A stretch of DNA of 64,000 nucleotides, taken from Methanococcus maripaludis C5. Lineage in GTDB: Archaea > AGJL01 > Methanococci > Methanococcales > Methanococcaceae. Positions 57,563-64,000 of this stretch are shown in pieces. The notes beneath the pieces were generated by a model. It did no database searches, was not told where the DNA came from, and saw nothing but the letters and a program-made list of their open reading frames with translations. Position 1 is the stretch's first letter; every line of letters begins with the position of its first letter. The DNA lies in NCBI RefSeq assembly GCF_000016125.1, contig NC_009135.1:248001-312000 (forward strand), written 5' to 3'. The translations under genes were made by a program, and so were the position numbers.

Positions 57563-58066
57563 TTATTTCAAGTTTAGGATGTATCTTGCACCCTGACCAA
57601 TTCCTTCATTTACTGTAGTTTCGATCCATTCGATTGACTTTTCAAGACCCATTTTTTGAAGCTTATCTTCAATAAATTTCGCAAAGTAAATGGATAGATC
57701 TTCTGCAGTAGTTGATTTTAAAGGGAGTAAATTAATGTCTTCTACTGGAAACATGTATTTTTTTACTTTTCCCGATTTTTCAACGTATTCTAAATAAATC
57801 GAATCTCCTTCCAATGAGTATTCCATGTTTTCATGATCTCTTGGAACAAGCAGTTTATGGTCGAGTTCACCACAAAGTTCCTTTACAATCTGCTTTAATA
57901 TTTTAAAATCGCAGACAAACCCAAATTCTCCGGAAGGTTCGCCTGAGAGTTTTACGTCTACGTAGTAAGAATGGCCGTGAATTACCCCGCAGCTGTCATG
58001 TCCAAATACGATATGTGCTGATGAAAATCGGAGCCCTGCATAAATTCCATTTAATTCTAAAATCAT
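57563..58066 (-). CDS. 6-pyruvoyltetrahydropterin synthase/QueD-like protein
   Basis: This 167-residue protein has FSSAHIVFGHDSCGVIHGHSYY. The three zinc His are in SAH and HGH, and the Cys is at the QueD/PTPS catalytic place. DHKLLVPRD and the C-terminal WIETTVNEG acid follow. QueD-like enzymes make 6-carboxytetrahydropterin for archaeosine or related pterins; methanogens also need pterin precursors. The exact reaction is not settled. AGGAGG precedes ATG 58066. It lies 92 bases beyond fwdC and has its own short leader. Confidence 0.85.
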   Translation of the reverse strand: MILELNGIYAGLRFSSAHIVFGHDSCGVIHGHSYYVDVKLSGEPSGEFGFVCDFKILKQIVKELCGELDHKLLVPRDHENMEYSLEGDSIYLEYVEKSGKVKKYMFPVEDINLLPLKSTTAEDLSIYFAKFIEDKLQKMGLEKSIEWIETTVNEGIGQGARYILNLK

Positions 58067-58158
58067 AGTAATCCTCCTTAGATTATAATTGATACTATAC
58101 AAATAGGGGTATAAAAAATAATTCAAAATGGAACAATTTCAAAAATTTAAAAAAAGTA

Positions 58159-58977
58159 TTAGAGTAAGTTTTGATTGTTTTCGATAGCTGCGTAAAGTTC
58201 TCCTTTAGGTTTGGCGTTTACGTAATCTCCGCTGAATTTGATAAATGTTCCTTTCAACTGAGTTCCAGCATCTTTTTTGGATAATTTAACGAGTGGGTCT
58301 TCAACTATTCCTTCGAATTTGAATGATGGAAGCGGTTCTAAGATTTTACCGTAAACTACGATAGCACCTTTCATCATTTCTCCACCCGCTCTTCCTTCGA
58401 TATCCCCTTCGATAATAATCATACCGCCATTTTGGTGGATTCCTGGGAGGATTTTTGAGTTACCTTTGATAAGAATAGTTCCGCCTTTCATGTATTCTCC
58501 AAGTTCGGATCCAGCGTTACCTGTGATGGTAATTTTTCCACCACTCATTCCTCTCCAGTCTCCTCTGTATGCCGAACCAACGTAGTTTTCAGCGTTTCCG
58601 TTAATGGTGATATCTCCACCTTTGAGGTTTTGACCTACCCAGCTTTCAGCGTCACCATTTACCGTAATTTTTCCGCCTTTCATTTCAACTCCAATGTACA
58701 TTCCAGCATCGCCGTTTACAACGATTTCGCCAGATGTCATTTTTTCGCCGATTCTTTTAACTTTTTTACAGCAGTTGTTAATGGTTACTTTTGCAACAGG
58801 GCTTTCTTTGAGTTCAACGTCAAACATTTCGCTTAGTTTAACAGTTTTGTTTCCCTGTATCAATTCAATTCCAGAAATTTCTTCTAAGCTCATTTCTTGG
58901 AGTTTTTCTGGAAGTATTTTATCCATTTCAATAGGGACTGATACATCGCCCTTCAAATTAAGAATTAATTCATTCAT
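58159..58977 (-). CDS. fwdC: Formylmethanofuran dehydrogenase subunit C
   Basis: This 272-residue protein contains seven or more GGxIxVxGDAxxxxG repeats (for example GGKITVNGDAESWVG), which build the beta-helix shared with glutamate synthase alpha. SubunitC links FwdA and FwdB in the complex that reduces CO2 to formylmethanofuran. GGTGG lies six bases before ATG 58977; a longer frame to 59034 would overlap the fwdA stop and lacks a site. Confidence 0.93.
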   Translation of the reverse strand: MNELILNLKGDVSVPIEMDKILPEKLQEMSLEEISGIELIQGNKTVKLSEMFDVELKESPVAKVTINNCCKKVKRIGEKMTSGEIVVNGDAGMYIGVEMKGGKITVNGDAESWVGQNLKGGDITINGNAENYVGSAYRGDWRGMSGGKITITGNAGSELGEYMKGGTILIKGNSKILPGIHQNGGMIIIEGDIEGRAGGEMMKGAIVVYGKILEPLPSFKFEGIVEDPLVKLSKKDAGTQLKGTFIKFSGDYVNAKPKGELYAAIENNQNLL

Positions 58978-59011
58978 AATTTCCACCTTAAAAAGATTGA
59001 ATAAGATTTCC

Positions 59012-60715
59012 TTATTGTATTTCAGTAGCATCAATGTTTATTGGCATCCAGCTGTTTGCATAAGCATCTTGAACTGGGTAGTTTTCCATGTTTACGGAAT
59101 AGAGTTTTCTAAACTTCATGCTGAGATCTTTCATGAGTTCTGCTTCTAAGTTCTCGTTTATTTCTGCGTTCACAAAGATTGTGTCCCCATAAACTTCTTT
59201 TACAACATTTCCGTTCTTTACAACGATTTCGCCATCTTTTAAAACATAAGCTGCTTCAAGGAATGCTTTTTCTATCTTTTTACCGGATTTTTCTTCAGGG
59301 TCGATGTCGTATATTGAAATATCTGCTTTAGCACCAGCACCTAAGTGGCCTCTGTCACCGCTTAAACCGAGTACTTTTGATGAATTTGCTCTTGTAATCT
59401 GTGCAATTTCATACATTGAGTATTCTCTGTCGGTTTCAGTTATGTGGCTTTTTTCTGCAGCCCATTTGTGAACCCTGTTTTGAATCCAGTCATTTCTGTA
59501 TTCTTTGCTGAGTAACCAAGCGATAACTCTTGGGTATCTTACAAATGGTCCTGCATTAGGGTGGTCTGTCGTTAAAATTAATTTTTCAGGCTGTGTGTAG
59601 AGGAAAATGTCTAAACCAATAGCCCACTGGAGGGAGTAAACTGGTCCTTTTGGTGAGTAGATAAATGGAACAACACCTGAACCTGTTTCAAGCTCAACAT
59701 CACAGTTTGCCCATTTAAGACCGTTTGTCATGTGGAGATCGTATTCCATTGGTCCATCAGCAGTCATTGTGGTGGTTTCATCAAGTGTAACTTGACCAAC
59801 ATCAATCATTACGTGTTTGTTTTTGTTTACGTAATCTGCAGTTTCTACCCCTTTACTTACACAGTCTTTCCATGAAGTTCCACCGTATGAGTGGAATTGG
59901 AGGTGGGTGTTATAGTAAACAGTATCCCTGTCACCGAATTTTGGTTTAGCTTTGATATCTTTTACACAGTCCATCGTATCAATGGTGGTTTCCCAGTTTC
60001 CAGGGTGACCGAGGTTATTTGGGTGTACGTGAATGGAATGTGGTAACCCGAGCATTTCGTTTACTTTTGCAAGTCCTGTTACGATTTCTCTTGGTGTGAT
60101 TCCAAAGTATGGAACTTCGTCATCTAAACCGTGTACGTTTTTACCCCAACCCCAAGCTTCTGTTCCACCAGGGTTTACGATTTTTATTGCATATCCTTTG
60201 GTTACTTTTAAAAGCCAAGCAACGTATGCAGCACACATGCTCAAATCGCCATTTTTCAAGTACTCAAGTACCATCCAGCTGTTACCAAATAATGGCATTG
60301 CAGCTTTGTCGATTTGTGGTAAATCCATAAATTCTTCGTGTGTGTGTCTTGCAACAAGCGGAGGCATAGCTGCTTCGATAACTGTTGTATAACCCATACC
60401 CGAATATTGGTATCCTGTTTTGAATGTCGAAGGTATTGAAAATCCAGATCCTTGTCTCAATCCTTCTTTTGAAAATAGATCTTTTTTACTGTCTTCAGGT
60501 CTTAGTGTCCTTCCAGTATTTACTTTAGCTCCTGCAATGTGGCTGTGTGAATCAACACCACCTGCCATTACTACTTTTTTATTTGCATCAATTTCTAAAG
60601 CATTTTTTGATACAGATTCTACGATTTTTCCGTCTTTCACGCAGATATCCATCTTTTCTCCGTTGACCTTATTTTTAGGGTCGTAGACGGTACCATTTCT
60701 TATGATATATTCCAT
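59012..60715 (-). CDS. fwdA: Formylmethanofuran dehydrogenase subunit A
   Basis: This 567-residue amidohydrolase transfers formate made by the tungsten site onto methanofuran. Metal ligands are in GGVDSHSHIAG (two His, about residue 55), a Lys in AIKIVNPGG (carboxylated Lys of the di-zinc site), HVHPNNLGHPGN and the Asp of TTDHPN. Length matches known FwdA. GGGTGAT precedes ATG 60715. FwdA ends 34 bases before fwdC begins. Confidence 0.95.
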   Translation of the reverse strand: MEYIIRNGTVYDPKNKVNGEKMDICVKDGKIVESVSKNALEIDANKKVVMAGGVDSHSHIAGAKVNTGRTLRPEDSKKDLFSKEGLRQGSGFSIPSTFKTGYQYSGMGYTTVIEAAMPPLVARHTHEEFMDLPQIDKAAMPLFGNSWMVLEYLKNGDLSMCAAYVAWLLKVTKGYAIKIVNPGGTEAWGWGKNVHGLDDEVPYFGITPREIVTGLAKVNEMLGLPHSIHVHPNNLGHPGNWETTIDTMDCVKDIKAKPKFGDRDTVYYNTHLQFHSYGGTSWKDCVSKGVETADYVNKNKHVMIDVGQVTLDETTTMTADGPMEYDLHMTNGLKWANCDVELETGSGVVPFIYSPKGPVYSLQWAIGLDIFLYTQPEKLILTTDHPNAGPFVRYPRVIAWLLSKEYRNDWIQNRVHKWAAEKSHITETDREYSMYEIAQITRANSSKVLGLSGDRGHLGAGAKADISIYDIDPEEKSGKKIEKAFLEAAYVLKDGEIVVKNGNVVKEVYGDTIFVNAEINENLEAELMKDLSMKFRKLYSVNMENYPVQDAYANSWMPINIDATEIQ

Positions 60716-60735
60716 GAGATCACCCGATATTCCAA

Positions 60736-61122
60736 TTATTCAATGTATGCTTTTCTCATTAAGTCGGACATTAATAATACTTCGTCATCAGTTTTTTCAA
60801 CTTCTACTTCAAGAGGGCCTTTAAATGAAGGCATTGCGGTACTTTCAGTGTCAGGTAAAACAACTCTGTTTGCCCAAGGTCCCATTGGGATAAATATCAT
60901 TCCAATTGGGGCTGGCTGGTCTGTTGTAATTGCATTTACTGCAACGTCACCATATTCTGAAGTTACTTTTATCGCATCGCCATCTTTAACTCCCAATGCA
61001 TCCATATCTTCTGGGTTCATGTAGCAGACTGCTGCAGCTTTTCTGTACATTTCAAGGTTCTTTCCAGCTTCAATGGCTTCTCCTTGCCAGATGGTTCGTC
61101 CCGTATTTAGCATAAATTTCAT
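60736..61122 (-). CDS. fwdD: Formylmethanofuran dehydrogenase subunit D
   Basis: This 128-residue protein has the molybdopterin dinucleotide-binding C-terminal fold: LNTGRTIWQGEAIEAGK at the start and CYMNPEDMDALGVKDGDAIKV. In this family the pterin domain is split from FwdB, so FwdD completes the tungsten or molybdenum site. ATG 61122 has GGTGATATT upstream. The large catalytic partner FwdB is not in this operon. Confidence 0.93.
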   Translation of the reverse strand: MKFMLNTGRTIWQGEAIEAGKNLEMYRKAAAVCYMNPEDMDALGVKDGDAIKVTSEYGDVAVNAITTDQPAPIGMIFIPMGPWANRVVLPDTESTAMPSFKGPLEVEVEKTDDEVLLMSDLMRKAYIE

Positions 61123-61162
61123 AATATCACCAACAATAGATAAGATATGCTTAAAATTCCAG

Positions 61163-61405
61163 TTATTTTACAATAACCACTTTAATAGCATCAACAGGGC
61201 ATGCTTCGATACATGCACCGCATCCACCGCATAAGTCCCCGTTTACGATGGATACAACACCATTTTCTACTCTCATAACTAATTTTTCATCGCTACTTGG
61301 TCCTTTGCCACCATATACATCGGGGTCTTGTGCATTTACAGGGCATGCAACAACACAGTTTCCGCATCCGTGACATTTTTCAGGATATACTTCGAGTTTG
61401 TACAT
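61163..61405 (-). CDS. fwdG: Formylmethanofuran dehydrogenase ferredoxin subunit G
   Basis: This 80-residue ferredoxin has two [4Fe-4S] motifs, CHGCGNCVVACP and CGGCGACIEACP. It passes electrons between the FwdF polyferredoxin and the FwdB site. GGTGAT precedes ATG 61405; the in-frame codon at 61426 lies next to the fwdF stop and is rejected. Confidence 0.92.
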   Translation of the reverse strand: MYKLEVYPEKCHGCGNCVVACPVNAQDPDVYGGKGPSSDEKLVMRVENGVVSIVNGDLCGGCGACIEACPVDAIKVVIVK

Positions 61406-61427
61406 TAAATCACCTATAATATTCACA

Positions 61428-62486
61428 TTATTTTATTAATTTTGAGAAAGCTTTTTTCCATGCAGGTGCATTTGCTTCAGTCATGTTTATGTTTGTTCTT
61501 TTAACTGTTAATGCATCAACAGGGCATGAATGCGTACATGCACCACAGAGGATACATACATCCTGATTAACCATAACGTTAGGCACTTTGTCTCCCTGTT
61601 TTTCAGGTTTTGGGAATACAAGGGCATTACATGGACAAACTGAAATACATGCACCACATGCGTTACATGCAGGTTCGTCGATGATTAATTCTCCTTCGAA
61701 TGGTTTTTCAACTTCTATTGCATCAGCAGGACAGATGTTTGCACACCATCCACAGGATACACAGAGGTCTTTGTCGATGTTTGTTTGTCCCTTAATTTCT
61801 TTGTAAAGCTCAGGTTCTTTAATTTTGCTTGCAAGTGGACATTTGTAGCAAATTGCTTCAATTGCATTGTGCGGACATGCTTTTTCACATACTTTACAAT
61901 ATACACAAGCGTCTAAGTCTATTTTAATATCTGCAATTGGATTTAAGCTTAAAGCGTTCATGTCGTTTGGAATTAATTCAATTGCCTCAGCAGGACAGTA
62001 TTCAGCACAAATTCCACATAAAACACAATCGTCTTTTTTAATTGTGATTTCCCCTAATACTAAGGATTTTCTTTCAGGAACTTCTCTTTCAACGTCAATA
62101 GCACATTGAGGACATACTAATTCACACTGTTCACATAAAACACATTTGGACTGATTTAACTCAATTCCTCTTTTGATTTTAGGGTACTGTGGCATTTCGG
62201 TGATTGGTTTGTCGTTAATGCTTAATTTAACTGCATCAAATGGACATGCACACGCACACATACCACATAAAACACATTTTTCTGAGATGTCTAATTTTGG
62301 AGCATCAAGTTCTCCTTTAAAAATAGCACCTAATGGTCCCATTTCTATAGCGCTTGTAGGACAGATTTCGCTACAAATACCGCAACCAACACAGGTACAG
62401 TCGTCCCATTTCAAGACTCTTTTTTCAACGCCAGATCTTGAAATTTCAATGACGCCATCATTTTCGTCTTTTTTGAAGTTTTTCAT
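61428..62486 (-). CDS. fwdF: Formylmethanofuran dehydrogenase polyferredoxin F
   Basis: This 352-residue polyferredoxin carries eight CxxCxxCxxxCP motifs (for example CVGCGICSEICP, CVYCKVCEKACP, CILCGACTHSCP), enough for eight [4Fe-4S] clusters. The extra CYKCP near the fifth motif is incomplete. It wires the dehydrogenase cores together. GGGAGGAAG precedes ATG 62486, only 22 bases after fwdH. Confidence 0.93.
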   Translation of the reverse strand: MKNFKKDENDGVIEISRSGVEKRVLKWDDCTCVGCGICSEICPTSAIEMGPLGAIFKGELDAPKLDISEKCVLCGMCACACPFDAVKLSINDKPITEMPQYPKIKRGIELNQSKCVLCEQCELVCPQCAIDVEREVPERKSLVLGEITIKKDDCVLCGICAEYCPAEAIELIPNDMNALSLNPIADIKIDLDACVYCKVCEKACPHNAIEAICYKCPLASKIKEPELYKEIKGQTNIDKDLCVSCGWCANICPADAIEVEKPFEGELIIDEPACNACGACISVCPCNALVFPKPEKQGDKVPNVMVNQDVCILCGACTHSCPVDALTVKRTNINMTEANAPAWKKAFSKLIK

Positions 62487-62508
62487 TGTACTTCCTCCCT
62501 AATTTCGA

Positions 62509-62955
62509 TTATTTGACTATTTTCAAAGCACCAACAGGACATTCGGAAACGCATTTACAACAAAGAATGCATTTTTCTCTGTCTATTGATATGCCGATAT
62601 CTTCGGAATATACTGAAATTGCCCCGTATTCGCATTCAAGGCATTTGCCACATGCGATACACTTTTCCATGTCAATATCTATTTTTATATTGTAAATCCG
62701 TTCTATTAACTTTTTAGTAATCTGCTTGTTGTCTCCAAGCGAAGTAATTAATGGAATACCGTATTCTCGGGGTAAATTTATAATCTCTTCAGAGACTCTC
62801 ATGACCTTATCTGATGGATATCTGCCGTGTAGGTAGTGGGAGATGATTGAACGATCCATTTCTAGAAACTCCGCTATCTCTCTTTGAAGTTTCCCTTCTT
62901 TTCGCATTTTTATTGCGACTACTGCTTTGATCCCTGATAGTATATGTTCTGGCAT
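62509..62955 (-). CDS. fwdH: HTH domain fused to two [4Fe-4S] motifs (FwdH-like)
   Basis: This 148-residue protein opens the fwd operon. Residues about 1-65 form a Cro-like helix-turn-helix: GKLQREIAEFLEMDRSIISHYLHG. After a linker come two cluster motifs, CIACGKCLECEYGAI (Cys spacing slightly different) and CILCCKCVSECPVG. It is usually called a ferredoxin subunit, but the N-terminal domain looks DNA-binding, so it could sense redox state or iron-sulfur status and regulate the operon. Binding to DNA is not shown by sequence alone. The start ATG 62955 follows GGGATGAA. Confidence 0.85.
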   Translation of the reverse strand: MPEHILSGIKAVVAIKMRKEGKLQREIAEFLEMDRSIISHYLHGRYPSDKVMRVSEEIINLPREYGIPLITSLGDNKQITKKLIERIYNIKIDIDMEKCIACGKCLECEYGAISVYSEDIGISIDREKCILCCKCVSECPVGALKIVK

Positions 62956-63029
62956 ATTTTCATCCCATGTGAGTCATATACAACATAGGCCACCTATCTA
63001 TTTATATGATTCTTCTAAAGTCAAATGAT

Positions 63030-63078
63030 AAGATATATATACTATCGTTAGGTTCGCTAACGTTATCTTTATATTATT
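63030..63078. promoter_or_regulatory. Divergent promoter region with operator-like palindrome
   Basis: CGTTAG (63046-63051) and CTAACG (63057-63062) form a perfect inverted repeat around GTTCG. On its left, a TATATATA run (63033-63040) serves the fwd operon on the minus strand. On its right, TTTATATTATT (about 63067-63077) may serve the plus-strand ThiF-like gene. A protein on this palindrome could affect both promoters. Confidence 0.5.
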
Positions 63079-63159
63079 AAAGGACAATTATATTTTTAAA
63101 TTCAGAAATTTAATCGAAAAATGTCAATTTTAAGTAAATATATTATTTTTGTGATTTTT

Positions 63160-63774
63160 ATGGATATTAAAGCACTTGAAGATAAATTAAAACCAAACGG
63201 AACCGTATCTATTATTGGATGTGGAAGGCTCGGGATTAGAATTGCAATGAATATTTTGGAAGTTCACAGGGGTGGATTTGAAAAGCTCCAAATTTTTGAT
63301 GCAGCAAAGATTGATCAAAATGATGTAGTGCACAGAAAACACGGTGCAAAAATTGGTGAATATAAAGTAAATTTTTTAAAAGAATTTTTCCCAGAAAGAA
63401 TTGAAGCATTTTTTGAAGACATTACTGAAAAAAATATTGAAAAAATAACTGGAGAAGTAGTTTTAATTGTTTTTGCGGGCGGAGATACCCTTCCAATTAG
63501 AAAAAAAATTGTAGAATACTGTAAAAATACTGGAAAAGTTGCAATTGGAACTAATGGGGTATTTGGATTCAATCCATTAATTAAAATTGGGGACGCGAAG
63601 ACCGAAAAAGGTCCAGTTGAATTTTTAGAAATGGGAACAAAAGGACATTTGGTAGTAGGCACGGGTAAATTTATAAAAGACATGGAACCAATAACACCAT
63701 ACACCTTAGACGAGATGGCAAAATACATCGTTATTGAATCTTTAAAAATAAAAAAAGAATTACTGAAAAACTAA
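63160..63774 (+). CDS. ThiF/E1-like nucleotide-binding protein
   Basis: This 204-residue protein has VSIIGCGRLGIRIAMNILE near residue 17, LQIFDAAKIDQNDVVHRKHG and GEYKVNFLKEFFPE. These are the Rossmann GxGxxG, acidic strand end and Arg/Lys features of ThiF/MoeB/E1 enzymes. The zinc CxxC pairs and a clear catalytic Cys are not seen, so it may not activate a ubiquitin-like partner. An NAD-dependent dehydrogenase is the alternative, because the next gene is nadA, which needs iminoaspartate. GTGAT precedes ATG 63160. Confidence 0.65.
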   Translation: MDIKALEDKLKPNGTVSIIGCGRLGIRIAMNILEVHRGGFEKLQIFDAAKIDQNDVVHRKHGAKIGEYKVNFLKEFFPERIEAFFEDITEKNIEKITGEVVLIVFAGGDTLPIRKKIVEYCKNTGKVAIGTNGVFGFNPLIKIGDAKTEKGPVEFLEMGTKGHLVVGTGKFIKDMEPITPYTLDEMAKYIVIESLKIKKELLKN

Positions 63775-63831
63775 TGAAAAATAAAAAAGTGACAGATCAT
63801 TCAAAATCACGAATTTACTTTTGGTGTTTTT

Positions 63832-64000
63832 ATGGATATAATTGAAAGGATAAACAAACTGAAAAACGAGAAAAACGCAGTAATTTTGGCTCACAATTAC
63901 CAGCCTGAAGAAATTCAGAGAATTGCAGATATTATTGGAGATTCACTGGAATTATGCATTGCTGCAAGGGATACTGATGCAGATATAATTGTATTTTGTG
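63832..64000 (+). CDS. nadA: Quinolinate synthase NadA, truncated by window edge
   Basis: 56 codons are visible and the frame is open at the edge. The N-terminus [20 protein letters not shown] and IIGDSLEL match NadA, the [4Fe-4S] enzyme that condenses iminoaspartate with dihydroxyacetone phosphate in NAD synthesis. GGTGT precedes ATG 63832. It lies 57 bases after the ThiF-like gene. Confidence 0.93.
   Translation, partial: MDIIERINKLKNEKNAVILAHNYQPEEIQRIADIIGDSLELCIAARDTDADIIVFC

Noticed and set aside
63046-63062. NrpR nitrogen operator
   Set aside because: The known GGAA-N8-TTCC arrangement is not present.
1-64000. CRISPR arrays, insertion sequences, prophage or integration sites
   Set aside because: No spaced direct-repeat array, transposase, integrase or interrupted tRNA was seen.

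Overview
The window is AT-rich DNA from a hydrogenotrophic methanogenic archaeon. It is almost certainly a Methanococcus of the M. maripaludis type. The evidence is a formylmethanofuran dehydrogenase operon, an F420-type formate dehydrogenase with an in-frame UGA (selenocysteine) codon and an archaeal SECIS hairpin, an ADP-dependent sugar kinase, GatDE, archaeal DnaG, a class III signal-peptide pilin, TATA-box promoters, and Shine-Dalgarno sequences of the GGTGAT/GGAGG type. Genes are tightly packed on both strands. I saw no insertion sequence, prophage or CRISPR array.

Layout. 1-3.8 kb: a truncated FIST sensor gene divergent from a CheY-like regulator and a Cache/HAMP histidine kinase, then a small YbjQ-like gene. 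4.0-9.4 kb: formate locus (fdhC, a membrane OB-fold-like protein, beta carbonic anhydrase, a 303-base non-coding region, selenoprotein fdhA, fdhB). The non-coding region carries a hairpin that fits the kink-turn consensus and, separately, a 5'-UTR SECIS element. 9.4-18.3 kb: sugar and glycogen metabolism (ADP-PFK, PGI, glycogen synthase, a GT4 transferase, GH15 glucoamylase, GH57 amylase). 18.3-28 kb: EngB, L10e, a UbiD-family decarboxylase, UPF0058, DnaG, two tRNA-Gly genes, a DUF2334 protein, a Ski2-like helicase, a pilin, a UPF0200 kinase, an acetyltransferase and tRNA-Arg. 28.2-30.6 kb: CrcB/DUF190 and TfrA. 30.8-35.9 kb: HTH-cupin regulator, acyl-CoA synthetase and 2-oxoacid:ferredoxin oxidoreductase (VorCBA), a plausible route from branched short-chain acids to amino acids. 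36-46 kb: HPS-RraA fusion, DUF1786, UPF0489, GatD, GatE, HerA and three small metal-site or membrane genes. 46-52 kb: an orphan substrate-binding lipoprotein, a cooC-like gene broken by one frameshift, a CoA-disulfide-reductase-like flavoenzyme, HemB, a NERD protein and a phage-like conserved protein. 52-64 kb: PheT, PurM, DUF89, two CBS proteins, a QueD-like protein, the fwdHFGDAC operon (without fwdB), then on the other strand a ThiF-like gene and the start of nadA.

Functionally, the formate locus imports and oxidises formate, with carbonic anhydrase handling the CO2/bicarbonate released. The fwd operon starts CO2 reduction. The sugar cluster stores and mobilises glycogen. The strongest less-described signals are the putative kink-turn RNA between the carbonic anhydrase gene and fdhA, the HTH protein fused to two iron-sulfur motifs at the head of the fwd operon, the acyl-CoA synthetase/VOR operon with its own regulator, and the HerA/cysteine-cluster/membrane/zinc-ribbon gene run.
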